Shown: positions 25,482-35,064 of the stretch, one piece after another | Layout: every line of letters begins with the position of its first letter | Numbering within the stretch: position 1 is the first letter of the stretch | Notes under the pieces: model-generated | Databases searched by the model: none | Seen by the model: only the letters and a program-made list of their open reading frames with translations | Told to the model about the DNA's origin: nothing | Source: Micromonospora sp. WMMD980 | GTDB lineage: Bacteria > Actinomycetota > Actinomycetes > Mycobacteriales > Micromonosporaceae | Length of the DNA: 64,000 nt | Reading direction: 5' to 3' | Assembly (NCBI RefSeq): GCF_029626035.1 | Contig: NZ_JARUBE010000003.1 | Coordinates: 6,138,001 to 6,202,000, forward strand | Made by a program: the position numbers and the translations under genes

Positions 25482-25954
25482 TTACTTATGGTGATGCGAA
25501 GATAGCCCTCCGTTATGACTCGCGCTCGCCGTGGGATGGCTGTCGTGAAGTGCTTGGACCGCCCGCGTTGCCTGGTGAGCAGTGGTGATGCCCTCGGTGG
25601 AGGCGCGAAGGGCGGCATCGTAGTCCATGATCTGACACCGTCACGTGTCCTAGCCTCATGTGCCGCGGTTCACGACCCGGGTGAGGTCTCGTGGCTGGGC
25701 GTGGACATCGGCCCGTACACACCCATGGCGTTCCAGTCACAGTCCGTTCAGCCCGTGGGTGGAACGCTATGAGTGTCTCGGAGGGCCGGAGACGCCCATA
25801 GCGTTCCAGTGACGGCCCCTCCGACTGGTGGGTGGAACGCTATGGGTGTCTTGGAGGGCCGCAGGTAACGCGGCTCGGTTGGTGTGCCTCGATGACCTGT
25901 CGGCAGGTCCGGGCGTGAGTCGTCTACGCCATCAAGTTGCTAGGCAGCCGGAGG
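25482..25954. other. Intergenic stretch of about 470 bp upstream of tcmP
   Basis: No convincing gene is present; the one open frame on the plus strand (25515-25772) has no domain-like pattern or ribosome site and runs into repeats. The region holds two tandem copies of a hairpin unit (25719-25864, listed separately) and, at its left end, the tcmP promoter region. Composition stays less GC-rich than the chromosome. Confidence 0.6.
25719..25864. repeat. Two tandem 73-bp units, each a long hairpin
   Basis: Unit 1 starts ACACCCATGGCGTTCCA (25719-25735) and carries TGGAACGCTATGAGTGT (25760-25776); unit 2 starts ACGCCCATAGCGTTCCA (25792-25808) and carries TGGAACGCTATGGGTGT (25833-25849). Within each unit these arms are inverted repeats of 17 bp with one or two mismatches around a 24-base loop. 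The right-arm side continues as a near-identical direct repeat GTGGGTGGAACGCTAT at 25755 and 25828. Spacing between equivalent points is exactly 73 bp. Could be a mobile REP-like hairpin family, protein-binding sites or an RNA element. Confidence 0.85.
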
Positions 25955-26185
25955 CTATCGGGCCGGAGGGTCGGCGACGTAGGTGCCGCGGCCGGGTTGG
26001 CCGGTGATCAGCTCGCGATCGTGCAGCAGAGACAGCGCCCGCGAGGCGGTATTCATGTGGACGTCGTAGCTCTCGGCCAGCTCGCGGGTCGAGGGCAGCT
26101 TGTCGCCGGGCCTGAGCTCGCCGCTTTTGATCTTCGCGGCCAACTCGTTGGCGATCTGACGGTATGGGGCTTCGGCTGTGGGCAT
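25955..26185 (-). CDS. Short GntR-family winged-helix regulator
   Basis: A 76-residue protein that is only the GntR DNA-binding domain: PYRQIANELAAKIKSGELRP, GDKLPSTRELAESYDVHMNT, ASRALSLLHDRELI and GRGTYV. The effector domain usual in GntR regulators is missing, a form common on actinobacterial plasmids and integrative elements. It lies upstream of the hairpin repeat and tcmP on the same strand, so it may regulate the island, but no palindromic operator was located next to it. Confidence 0.85.
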   Translation of the reverse strand: MPTAEAPYRQIANELAAKIKSGELRPGDKLPSTRELAESYDVHMNTASRALSLLHDRELITGQPGRGTYVADPPAR

Positions 26186-26424
26186 GGTGAGACTCCGGTC
26201 GGTTCGGCACCACCGATCATGCCGGGCCTACACCAGCAACTGCAACAAGCAGAAAGCCCGAAGTGGACGCTCAACCTACACAGGTATTTTGGGTAGGCTG
26301 ACCCGCGTCCGGCTCCGGTTGGTTCGGCAAATCACGGGAGTCGGGCCCGAGGTGGGCTCCGGGGTCGTGCCGCCGCTCTGGGCTGCGGTCTCGGGGTCGC
26401 CTCCACGGCTGGTGAGGAGGACTT

Positions 26425-26694
26425 GTGGAGAACATGAGCCGGGCGCGGTTCGTCGTACACCTGCCGGTGCTCGTAGCCGACCTCGACGGCGCCCGTGGTT
26501 TCGCCCGGGCGATCTGCCGTGCGCTCGGGTTCCTGGCCGACGTGGAGCGGGCCGGGACGACCGTGTCGAGGGAGGACGAGCAGTCCGTACGTCACTGGGT
26601 CTGGTGCGACCGGTTGCTCGACGGCGGCCGGCGTTGCCCGCGGGCGGCCGGGCACGACGGTGAGTGCGGTCCGGCGGGCCTGACCCGAGCGTGA
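26425..26694 (+). CDS. Small hypothetical protein
   Basis: 89 residues from GTG 26425, which follows GAGGAGGAC (26415-26423); ATG 26434 is an alternative. It reads RFVVHLPVLVADLDGARGFA, then VSREDEQSVRHWVWCDRLL and CPRAAGHDGEC, a Cys-containing end that might bind metal. I have seen similar short proteins in Micromonosporaceae but know no function. No partner gene; the surface protein follows 100 bp downstream on the same strand. Confidence 0.55.
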   Translation: MENMSRARFVVHLPVLVADLDGARGFARAICRALGFLADVERAGTTVSREDEQSVRHWVWCDRLLDGGRRCPRAAGHDGECGPAGLTRA

Positions 26695-26795
26695 CGAGCA
26701 TTCACCATCGGCAAAGTGCCCCAGCAAACGGACATTTCACCCAATACTGGCCTGGTTGTCCTGCGACAAGGGCAGGCGCTGTACGGGGGTTGTGA

Positions 26796-29700
26796 ATGTC
26801 CATTCCTACGATGACACGTGCGCGGCGCCGGTGGTGCGCGACCGCCGCCCTGACCCTGGTGGGCGGCCTGCTGCCGCTCATCGGCCCGCAGGCGGCGACG
26901 CCGGCCCCGGGCCGCCGACGCCAACAACGCGACGCTCGTCGTCAACAAGGGCGGCGACCGCACCGGCGAACAGACCGTCGGACCGCTGGCCGGCGCCACC
27001 TTCGACTTCTACGCGGGCGTCAGCGGGACGCGGCCCGGCCCGGGCGCCACGCCTGACGCGTCCTGCACCACCGACGCCGGCGGCACGTGTGCGGTCGACG
27101 TGCCCGGGCGGACCGGCACGAACCAGGGCTACTGGATCGTCGAGCGCAGCGCGCCGAGCGGCTGGCGCGTCGTCGACAGCCTGGTCACCGGCAACGGGGG
27201 CAGCGCGCCGTTCCAGTCCACGCCGTACAACGGGGTGTTCACCGGGGCGGTGGCCAACAACCAGACGTACACGTTCCCGGTGGAGACCACCGGGAACACG
27301 AACCGGACGGCGCGTGGCCCGGTCCGGGCCGACGAGCGCGACAACCCGGCGCTGCCCGGCTCGTGCGGCCTGCACGTCGCGTTGCTGATCGACGTGTCCG
27401 GCTCGATCCGGCCGGACCTGCCGGTGGTGAAGAACGCGGCGAACGGCTTCGTCGACGCGTTGACCGGCACACCGTCCGAGATCGCGCTCTACACGTTCGC
27501 GACGAACGCCAGCGCGGTGCTGAACCCGACTCCGGTCTCCGACCAGTCCGGTGCGGACACGGTCAAGACCGCGATCAACGGCCTCACCGCAGGCGGCAAC
27601 ACCAACTGGGACCAGGGGCTGTGGCAGATCGCCGCCGCGCCGTTCGACTACGACGCCGTGATCATCCTGACCGACGGCAACCCCACCGTCTACGGGCCGC
27701 CGCCCGTCCAGGGGCCGGGCAACTTCACCCGCTTCGTGGAGGTGGAGAACGGCATCTTCTCCGCCAACGCGGTGAAGGTCAGAGGCACCCGGGTGGTCGC
27801 GGTCGGGGTCGGCGCCGGGGTCTCCGGCGCACCGGACAACCTGATCGCCATCTCCGGGCCGGTCGCCAACTCGGACTACTACCAGACCGACTACGACCAG
27901 CTCGCCGCCGTCTTCCGGGAACTCGCCCTGGAGAACTGCCGGGGCACGATCAGCGTGGTCAAGAAGGTGATCCCGCCGGGCGGCGGTGACCCGCAACCGG
28001 CCGGAGGCTGGATCATCTCCTCCAGCAGCGCCGGCGTGACCCCGCCGAGCGCGGTCACCGACACCTCCACCGGCGGGGTCAACCTCGCCGTCGACCTCGG
28101 CGGCCAGCCGAGCCGGGCGGTGGCGATAGCGGAAACCCCGCAGTCCGGGTTCTCGCTGGTCCAACAGGACGGCCTCAACGCCACCTGCACGGCCAGCGGC
28201 CAACCGGTGCTGGTCACCAACAACGGCGACGTCGGATTCAACGTCAACGCGCTCGCCAACGACGCGGTGGCCTGCGTGATCCTCAACCAGGCCGAGGTCG
28301 CCCCCACCACGGTGGTGGTGAACAAGACCTGGGTGATCAACGGGCAGACCTATCCGGACCCGGAGCAGAGCGCCGCCTTCCAGGCCGCGTTGCTGCTGCC
28401 CGGCATCGACCAGCCGGCCTGGGGCGTGGAGTACCACGACTACCAGGTGGGGCAGTCGATCGTCATCGACGAGGCCATCACCGCGCTGCCGCCGGGCTGC
28501 TCGAACACGGCGAGCGGCGACCTCGGCGAAAAGACCCTCGCCGCCGGGACCAACACCTTCCAGATCACCAACACGGCGACCTGTGAGACGAAGCTGGCCC
28601 TGGTCAAGTCCGTGCAGAACCCGTACGGGGCGCCCGAGCCGCCGCCGACGGCCTGGGACCTGACCGCGTACGGGCCGAACGGATTCACGGTGAAGAGCGG
28701 CGACCCGGCCCGTCCGGTCGTCGAGGACGCGATCTACGCGCTCGGCGAGAGCAACGTCCCCGGCTTCACCCAGACCGTGGTGCCGGGCGCGGTGATCGTC
28801 CCGCCAGCGACCGGTAGCTGGAGCTGCGCGCTTCGGCTACGGGACGGCTCGATGGGCAACCCGGGCTTCGACGGCTCCGACGGACGGGTGTCCGTACAGA
28901 TCGGCCAGACGGCGGTCTGCACCGCGGTCAACCAGGCTCAGCCGGCGCTGCTGACCCTGGTCAAGGAGGTGCGTAACACCCACGGCGGCACCGCGACGCC
29001 GACCGACTGGGTGCTCGCCGCCACCCCGCCGGCCGGTTCCGCCACGCCGGTCACCGGCCGTAGCGGCGAGCCCAGCGTGACGAAGGCGGCGGTGAACCCG
29101 AACCTGGCCTACACGCTCGCCGAGAGCGACGGGCCGGCCGGGTACGAGCAGGTCGGCGAGCCCACCTGCGTGCTGACCGGCACGTCCACCCCGGTCGAGA
29201 CGCCGGGGAACGTGCTGACGCCGACGTTCGGGCAGGACGTGACCTGCACGTTCGTCAACGCCGATGTGCCGGTGCCACCGACCACCGGCACGGTCACGCT
29301 GGTCAAGGAGGTGGCGAACACCTACGGCGGCACCGCGAAGCCGACCGACTGGGTGCTGAGCGCCACCCCGCCGGAGGGTTCCGGGGCGAACCCGGTCAGC
29401 GGGCGCAGCGGTGAGCCGGCGGTGACCGACGCCGAGGTGACGGCCGGCGTGCCGTACGGGCTCAGCGAGAGCGGCGGCCCGTCCGGGTACGAGCTGACCG
29501 AGCTGCGCTGCGTCTTCAACGACACCGGCGAGCCGGCGCCCACCCCGGGCGACGTGCTCACCCCGGCCGCGGGTCGCGCGTACACCTGCACCTGGCGCAA
29601 CGGGCAGCTCGACCCGAACGGGGCGTACCTGACCCTGGTCAAGAAGGTGTGGGGCAAGGCCGCGCCGACCGACTGGACGCTGACCGCGGCGCCGGACAAC

Positions 29701-30078
29701 GCGGCGACGCCGATCAGCGGCCCGTCCGGCAGCCCCGAGGTGACAGCGGTGCCGGTGCAGGCCGGGGTCGGCTACCGGCTCGGCGAGTCGGGCGGCCCGA
29801 AGGGCTACCAGCAGGTCGGGCCGCCGGAGTGCGTGCTCACCGGCTCCGGAACCCGGGTTCCGGTGGCGGACGGGGTGGTCACCCCGGCGCGGGGGCAGGA
29901 CATCACCTGCACCTTCACCAACCGGATGGCGGAGAAGCCGTTCCCGCCGTTCCATCCCGGGAAGCACCTGCCGGTCACCGGCATGAAGCTGACCGGGCTG
30001 ATCGGTGGCGGCGCGCTGGCGATGACCGGCGGCGTGGTGCTGACCGTCCTGGGCTGGCGACGACGCCGGACGATGTGA
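26796..30078 (+). CDS. Sortase-anchored VWA-domain surface protein with Ig-like repeats, frameshifted
   Basis: ATG 26796 starts a signal peptide (WCATAALTLVGGLLPLIGP). At GGG 26909-26911 one extra G breaks the frame; the rest, about 1060 residues, is open to 30078. The body has a prealbumin-like domain (ATFDFYAGVSG to WIVERSAPSGW), a VWA domain with MIDAS VALLIDVSGS, TNWDQGL and ILTDGNP, then repeats starting LALVKSVQNPYG, LTLVKEVRNTHGG, VTLVKEVANTYGG and LTLVKKVWGKAAPTDW, about 110 residues each. The C-terminus is a sortase signal: LPVTG, a membrane helix and WRRRRTM. It would be anchored to peptidoglycan as an adhesin or pilin-like protein. Without the frameshift repair only GTG 27100 can start, which lacks a signal peptide. 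No sortase gene is nearby. Confidence 0.85.
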
Positions 30079-30115
30079 GTTGAGCAGGGTCGGCCGCTGA
30101 ACGGTTGACCGGGGG

Positions 30116-30153
30116 GCGACGGCCCGGCGGGAGACTTCCCGCCGGGCCGTCGC
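30116..30153 (+). terminator. Strong hairpin after the surface-protein gene
   Basis: A 17-bp perfect inverted repeat, GCGACGGCCCGGCGGGA (30116-30132) and TCCCGCCGGGCCGTCGC (30137-30153), with a GACT loop, 38 bp after the stop. It separates the surface-protein gene from the ABC operon; the 220 bp between it and the next gene should hold the operon promoter, though no clear -35/-10 pair stands out. Confidence 0.85.
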
Positions 30154-30373
30154 GTGTCCGCGTCCGCGATGGGCCGAGCCGACATTGTGGCCCGGCCCCC
30201 CGTGGTGGGCCGGGCCATCCCGGGTCGGTGGGGTTACGAGGTGGTGTCCGACGTTGTAACGTGCGGCCATCCCGCTCCGGAGACTTGTGTGCGCCGACCA
30301 CATAGCCCGTGGGTGACGTCACTTCTAGCGTGAGCCGACAACTGACATTCCCCTGTCCTCACCTGGAGTCGCA

Positions 30374-31576
30374 ATGACGATCCGGCACACGCGACGGGTG
30401 TTCCTTTCCGCCGCCACGATGATGGCGGCCGCGCTGGCCGCCACGGCCTGTGGCAGCCCGCAGGACACCGCCTCCGGCGGCGGCGACGCCGCGCCGGTCA
30501 AGGTCGGCCTGGTCTACTCCCAGTCCGGGCCGCTGGCCAGCTACGGCAAGCAGTACATCGAGGGGTTCAAGGCCGGCCTCGACTTCGCCACCAAGGGCAC
30601 CGGCAAGGTCGGTGACCGCAAGATCGAGGTGACCGAGGCCGACGACGCGGGCGACCCGGCCAAGGCCGTGTCCGCCGCCAAGGACATGATCGGCAAGGGT
30701 ACGAAGATCATCGCCGGTTCCACCTCCTCCGGGGTGGCGCTCCAGGTGGCCCCGATCGCCGCGCAGAACAAGGTCCTGTTCATCTCCGGCCCGGCCGCCA
30801 CCGACGCGGTGACCGGCGCGAACAAGTACACGTTCCGGTCCGGCCGGCAGTCCTGGCAGGACGTGACGACCGCGAAGTCGTTCATCGGCGACGCGGCCGG
30901 CAAGAAGGTCGTCGTCTTCGCCCAGGACGGCGCGTTCGGCGACGCGAACGAGGCCGCCGTCAAGGCCGTGATCGGCGGCGCCGGCGCGACCGTGAGCAGC
31001 GTCCGCGCCCCGGCCAGCGCCACCGAGTTCACCCCGTTCGCCAGCCAGATCAAGGCCGCCAAGCCGGACCTGCTCTTCGTCGCCTGGGCCGGCACCACCG
31101 CCGGCGCCATGTGGCAGACGCTGGACCAGCAGGGCGTCCTCGCCTCCACCACGGTCGTCACCGGCCTGGACATCCGCGCCTCCTGGCCGACGTTCGGCGC
31201 GGCCGGCAGCAAGATCTCGTTCCTGTCGCACTACTTCGACGGGGCCAGCGACACCGAGGCGGCCAAGGCCGCCAAGGCGAAGATCCCGGGCGGCACGCTC
31301 GACCTGTTCCACCCGGACGGGTTCGCCGCCGCGCAGATGATCGTCCGCGCCGTGCAGGAGGGCGGCGACGACGTGGACAAGATGATCAAGGCGCTGGAGG
31401 GCTGGGAGTTCGAGGGCGTCAAGGGCACCATGAAGATCCGCGCCGAGGACCACGCGCTGCTCCAGCCGATGTACCAGGCCAAGCTCTCCGGCAGCGGCAC
31501 CAGCATGACGGCCACCGCGCAGAAGACCCTGACCGGTGCCGAGACCGCGCCGCCGGTCGCGCAGATGAAGGGCTGA
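30374..31576 (+). CDS. livK: HAAT-type ABC transporter substrate-binding lipoprotein
   Basis: 400 residues. A lipoprotein signal ends in the lipobox-like AATAC-GS, so Cys is the membrane anchor. The mature part is a periplasmic-binding-protein fold of the Leu/Ile/Val type: VKVGLVYSQSGPLASYGKQY, EADDAGDPAKAVSAAKDMI, IIAGSTSSGVALQVAPIAAQ and KPDLLFVAWAGTT. It delivers the ligand to the permeases encoded downstream. Ligand could be a branched-chain amino acid, amide or small acid; the binding residues cannot be read with confidence. First gene of a five-gene operon with the ATPase gene 4 bp behind. Confidence 0.9.
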   Translation: MTIRHTRRVFLSAATMMAAALAATACGSPQDTASGGGDAAPVKVGLVYSQSGPLASYGKQYIEGFKAGLDFATKGTGKVGDRKIEVTEADDAGDPAKAVSAAKDMIGKGTKIIAGSTSSGVALQVAPIAAQNKVLFISGPAATDAVTGANKYTFRSGRQSWQDVTTAKSFIGDAAGKKVVVFAQDGAFGDANEAAVKAVIGGAGATVSSVRAPASATEFTPFASQIKAAKPDLLFVAWAGTTAGAMWQTLDQQGVLASTTVVTGLDIRASWPTFGAAGSKISFLSHYFDGASDTEAAKAAKAKIPGGTLDLFHPDGFAAAQMIVRAVQEGGDDVDKMIKALEGWEFEGVKGTMKIRAEDHALLQPMYQAKLSGSGTSMTATAQKTLTGAETAPPVAQMKG

Positions 31577-31580
31577 GGAA

Positions 31581-32324
31581 GTGCTCGCCACCCGCGGTCT
31601 GACCTGGCGGATCGGTGAGGTCGCCATCGTCGACTCCGTCTACCTCGACCTGGCGCCGGGGGAGTTCCTCGGCGTGATCGGGCCCAACGGCGCCGGCAAG
31701 ACCTCCCTGTTCAACCTGATCACCGGCCTGCGCCGGCCCACCGAGGGGAAGGTCCTGCTGGACGGCGCGGACATCACCGCGCTGCCCCCGCACCGGCGGG
31801 CCCGGCTCGGGCTCGGGCGGACCTTCCAGGCGTCCTCGGTCTTCGGCTCGCTGACGGTGCGGGAGAACGTCCGGCTCGCCGTACAGGCGCACCGGGGTGG
31901 CTCGATGAAGCTGTGGCGGCGGGCGGCGGCCGACCGGGAGGTGGCCGCCGCCGCCGACGCGGCGCTCGACCGGGTCGGCCTGCACCATCGGGGTGCGGCG
32001 CTGGCCGGCACGCTCGCCCACGGCGAGAAGCGCAAGCTGGAGATCGCCCTGCTGCTCGCCGGGGAACCCCGGGTGATGCTGCTGGACGAGCCGATGGCCG
32101 GGGTGAGCGCCGAGGACGTGCCCGAACTGGTCCGCGTGATCAGGTCGCTGACCGGGGACAGCGGGCGGGCGGTGCTCATGGTGGAACACCACATGGACGT
32201 GATCCTGGAGTTGGCCGACCGGATCGCCGTGATGCACCACGGCGCGCTGCTGGCCTGCGACACCCCGGACACGGTGATGGCCAACGCCACCGTGCAGGAG
32301 GCGTACCTGGGGGAATCCCTATGA
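31581..32324 (+). CDS. livG: HAAT-type ABC transporter ATPase, LivG-like
   Basis: 247 residues with Walker A GPNGAGKTSLFNLI, the Q-loop region LGLGRTFQASSVF, a degenerate signature LAHGEKRKLEIAL (LSxGxQ replaced by LAHGEKR, as in LivG proteins), Walker B VMLLDEPMAGVS and the switch His in MVEHHMDV. It pairs with the LivF-like ATPase in the cytoplasm. The GTG at 31581 has its own site (TGAGGAA) and the stop overlaps the next gene as ATGA. Confidence 0.93.
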   Translation: MLATRGLTWRIGEVAIVDSVYLDLAPGEFLGVIGPNGAGKTSLFNLITGLRRPTEGKVLLDGADITALPPHRRARLGLGRTFQASSVFGSLTVRENVRLAVQAHRGGSMKLWRRAAADREVAAAADAALDRVGLHHRGAALAGTLAHGEKRKLEIALLLAGEPRVMLLDEPMAGVSAEDVPELVRVIRSLTGDSGRAVLMVEHHMDVILELADRIAVMHHGALLACDTPDTVMANATVQEAYLGESL

Positions 32325-33049
32325 ATGAGCCTGTGCTGTCGGTGGAGGACCTGTCCGTGCGCATCGCCGGGCTGCACATCCTCCAGGGCGTGTCGTTCGA
32401 GGTGGCGCCGACCGGCGTCACCGTGCTGCTCGGGCGCAACGGCGTCGGCAAGACGACCACGTTGCGCGCGATCGTCGGGCTGACCCCCCGGGGCGGCGAG
32501 GTGCGTGGCACGGTGCGGATGGGCGCGCAGAGCCTGCTGGCCCGTCCCACCCACCGGCTGGTCCGCGGCGGCCTCGGCTACGTGCCGGAGGACCGGTGTG
32601 TCTTCGCCGGGCTCACCGTCGCGGAGAACCTGCGGCTGGCCGAACGGCGGGGCACGACCCCGGCGTACGACAAGGTCTTCGCGCTCTTCCCGGAGCTGGA
32701 CCGGCGCGGACGGCAACGGGCCGGCTCGCTCTCCGGCGGGCAGCAGCAGATGCTCGCGATCGGCCGGGTGCTGCTCAACGACAACCGGCTGCTGCTGGTC
32801 GACGAGCCGACCAAGGGGTTGGCGCCGAAGGTGGTGACCGAGGTGGCCGAGGTGCTGGAACGGGTCGCGGAGTCCGTGCCGGTGCTGCTGGTCGAGCAGA
32901 ACCTGGCGGTGGTGCGGCGACTGGCGTCCGACGCGGTGGTGCTCTCCGCCGGCCGGGTCGCCTGGACCGGCGACGCCCGCGAGCTGCTGCTGGAGACCGC
33001 ACTGACCAAGTCGCTGCTGGGCGTCGGCTCCGGGGAGGTGCACGCGTGA
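32321..33049 (+). CDS. livF: HAAT-type ABC transporter ATPase, LivF-like
   Basis: 242 residues: Walker A GRNGVGKTTTLRAIVG, Q-loop GLGYVPEDRCVFAGLTV, signature LSGGQQQMLAIGR, Walker B LLLVDEPTKGLAPKVV and switch LVEQN. All catalytic motifs are intact. ATG 32321 overlaps the LivG-like stop (ATGA), and its own stop overlaps the permease GTG (33046-33049), so the genes are coupled. Confidence 0.93.
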   Translation: MNEPVLSVEDLSVRIAGLHILQGVSFEVAPTGVTVLLGRNGVGKTTTLRAIVGLTPRGGEVRGTVRMGAQSLLARPTHRLVRGGLGYVPEDRCVFAGLTVAENLRLAERRGTTPAYDKVFALFPELDRRGRQRAGSLSGGQQQMLAIGRVLLNDNRLLLVDEPTKGLAPKVVTEVAEVLERVAESVPVLLVEQNLAVVRRLASDAVVLSAGRVAWTGDARELLLETALTKSLLGVGSGEVHA

Positions 33050-33936
33050 ACACGGTGGTGCTGCTGACGCTGACCGGGCTGGGCCTGGCGGCGCTCTACT
33101 TCCTCGTCGCCTCCGGCCTGTCCCTGGTCTTCGGCCTCGCCGACGTGCTCAACTTCGCGCACGGCCTGTTCCTCGGCGTCGGCGCGTACGCGACCTGGTG
33201 GGCGGCGGGCAACCTGCCCGGCGCCGGCCCGGACGGCCTCGGCTTCGTGGTCGCGGTGCTCTTCGGGGTGCTGGCCGGCTCGCTGGTGGCGGTGCTGGTG
33301 GAGTTGGTGCTGATCCGGCCGCTCTACTCCCGCACCATCGAGCAGGTGCTGGTCACCGTCGGCCTGTCGCTGGCCGGGGTGGCGCTGCTCCAGGCCACCT
33401 GGGGCGCGGACCCGCGGACGTTCCCCCGTCCCGACTGGAGCCGCGAGGTGACCGCGGTGCTGGGCGCGCAGGTGCCGAACGCCGGGCTGCTGCTGATCGT
33501 CGCCGCCGTGGTGGTGCTCGGCGCGCTGCTGGCGTTCCTGCGCTGGACCCGCTACGGCCTGATCATCCGGGCCGGCGTGGAGAACCGGGAGATGGTGACC
33601 GCGCTCGGCATCGACGTGCGCAAGGCGTTCACGCTGGTCTTCGCGATCGGCGGGGCCGCAGCCGCGCTGGCCGGCGCGCTCGGCGGCGTCTACTTCGGCA
33701 CCGTCTCACCGGGCCAGGGCGGCTCGCTGCTGATCTTCGCCTTCATCGTGGTGGTGATCGGCGGGATGGGCTCGGTGGTCGGGTCCGCGTACGCGGCGGT
33801 CGCGGTGGGGCTGCTGCAACAGTTCGTCAACTACTACGGCACGTCCGGCCTGGGTGACCTGTGTGTGGTCGGCCTGCTCGCCGTGGTGCTGCTGCTGCGT
33901 CCGCAGGGCCTGGCCGGAAAGGTGGCTCACGCATGA
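33046..33936 (+). CDS. livH: HAAT-type ABC transporter permease, LivH-like
   Basis: 296 residues with eight or so membrane segments. LAALYFLVASGLSLVFGLAD, LNFAHGLFLGVGAYATWW, the long hydrophobic pairs, and FAFIVVVIGGMGSVVGS are the usual LivH landmarks; GMGSVVGS lies in the region contacting the ATPases. It overlaps the next gene by four bases (ATGA, 33933-33936). Confidence 0.93.
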   Translation: MNTVVLLTLTGLGLAALYFLVASGLSLVFGLADVLNFAHGLFLGVGAYATWWAAGNLPGAGPDGLGFVVAVLFGVLAGSLVAVLVELVLIRPLYSRTIEQVLVTVGLSLAGVALLQATWGADPRTFPRPDWSREVTAVLGAQVPNAGLLLIVAAVVVLGALLAFLRWTRYGLIIRAGVENREMVTALGIDVRKAFTLVFAIGGAAAALAGALGGVYFGTVSPGQGGSLLIFAFIVVVIGGMGSVVGSAYAAVAVGLLQQFVNYYGTSGLGDLCVVGLLAVVLLLRPQGLAGKVAHA

Positions 33937-35042
33937 CCAACTCGGTGGTCGACGCGCCCCCGGCGCAGGTGCCCGACGAACTGACCCCCGGGCGTTCCCG
34001 CTGGCACGGCCTGCGGCCGTACCTGCCGTTGGTGGCGCTGGTGGTGGCGGCGGTGCTGCCCTATTCGACGCTGAACCTGCCCGGGATCTTCGAGGGGCCG
34101 CTCAACTCGCCGGGGACGCTGCAACTGCTCGCCATCTGCCTGGTCTTCGGCGGCCTCGCGGCCGGCTACGACCTGCTGTTCGGGCGCACCGGGATGCTCT
34201 CCTTCGGGCACGCGCTCTACTTCGCCGCCGGGGTGTACGGCACCGACATCCTGGTCACCAAGGCCGGGCTGCCGCTGTGGCAGGCCGCGGTGCTGACCGT
34301 GCTCGGCGGCACCACGCTCGCCGCGCTGCTCGGCGCGGTGGCGCTGCGCACCGTGGGCATCGCGTTCGCCATGGTGACGCTCGCGTTCGCGCAGGTCGGG
34401 GCGATCCTGGTGGCCCGGGACTTCGGCGGGCTGACCGGCGGCGAGGAGGGCCTGCCGCTGGACGTGTCCGGGTTGCCGGGGGCACTCGTCGGCGTCACCA
34501 ACACGGTCAACCTCTACTGGCTGGCGCTGGCCTACCTGGCGCTCGTGGTGCTGGTGGCGCACCGGGTCAGCGGCTCGCCGACCGGGCGGGTGCTGGCCGG
34601 GCTGCGCGACGACGAGCGGCGGATCGGGGTGCTCGGGCTCGACCCGTACCGGTTCAAGCTCGTCGCGTTCACCCTGGCCGGCGGTCTGGCGAGCGCCGGC
34701 GGCGTGGTCTACGTGCTGATCGTGGGCGGCGCCAGCCCACACATCACGTCGTCCGAGCTGACGTTGTCGCTGCTGGTCATGGTGGTGCTCGGCGGCCCGG
34801 GCACCCGGTGGGGCCCGGTGCTGGGCGGCGTCCTCTACATGTACCTGGACCACCGCCTGACCGCGTTCGGCAGCAGCGACGCGGTGAACAGCCTGCCCGC
34901 GTTCCTCAGCCACCCGCTGAGCCAGCCCCTGTTCGTCCTGGGCACCGTCTTCATCTTGGCCGTCTACTTCTTCCCGGGCGGCCTGGCCAGCCTCCGTTCC
35001 CGCCTGACCTTCCTCCGCACCGCCCTCCGCCCCCGCCGCTGA
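33933..35042 (+). CDS. livM: HAAT-type ABC transporter permease, LivM-like
   Basis: 369 residues with about ten membrane segments after a 35-residue cytosolic start. Landmarks include AAGYDLLFGRTGMLSFGHAL, GGLTGGEEGLPLDV, RVLAGLRDDERRIGVLGLDP and LLVMVVLGGPGTRWGPVLGG, the last two being the coupling-helix region. Last gene of the operon; an inverted repeat (35065-35121) lies just downstream and could act as terminator. Confidence 0.92.
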   Translation: MTNSVVDAPPAQVPDELTPGRSRWHGLRPYLPLVALVVAAVLPYSTLNLPGIFEGPLNSPGTLQLLAICLVFGGLAAGYDLLFGRTGMLSFGHALYFAAGVYGTDILVTKAGLPLWQAAVLTVLGGTTLAALLGAVALRTVGIAFAMVTLAFAQVGAILVARDFGGLTGGEEGLPLDVSGLPGALVGVTNTVNLYWLALAYLALVVLVAHRVSGSPTGRVLAGLRDDERRIGVLGLDPYRFKLVAFTLAGGLASAGGVVYVLIVGGASPHITSSELTLSLLVMVVLGGPGTRWGPVLGGVLYMYLDHRLTAFGSSDAVNSLPAFLSHPLSQPLFVLGTVFILAVYFFPGGLASLRSRLTFLRTALRPRR

Positions 35043-35064
35043 CCCCACCCCACCCCCCACCCGT

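Noticed and set aside
25515..25772. An 85-codon plus-strand ORF in the island
   Set aside because: No ribosome site, runs into the hairpin repeats, no coherent domain pattern.
25719..25864. Considered as a CRISPR array
   Set aside because: Only two copies, each palindromic with a 24-base loop, and no cas genes nearby.
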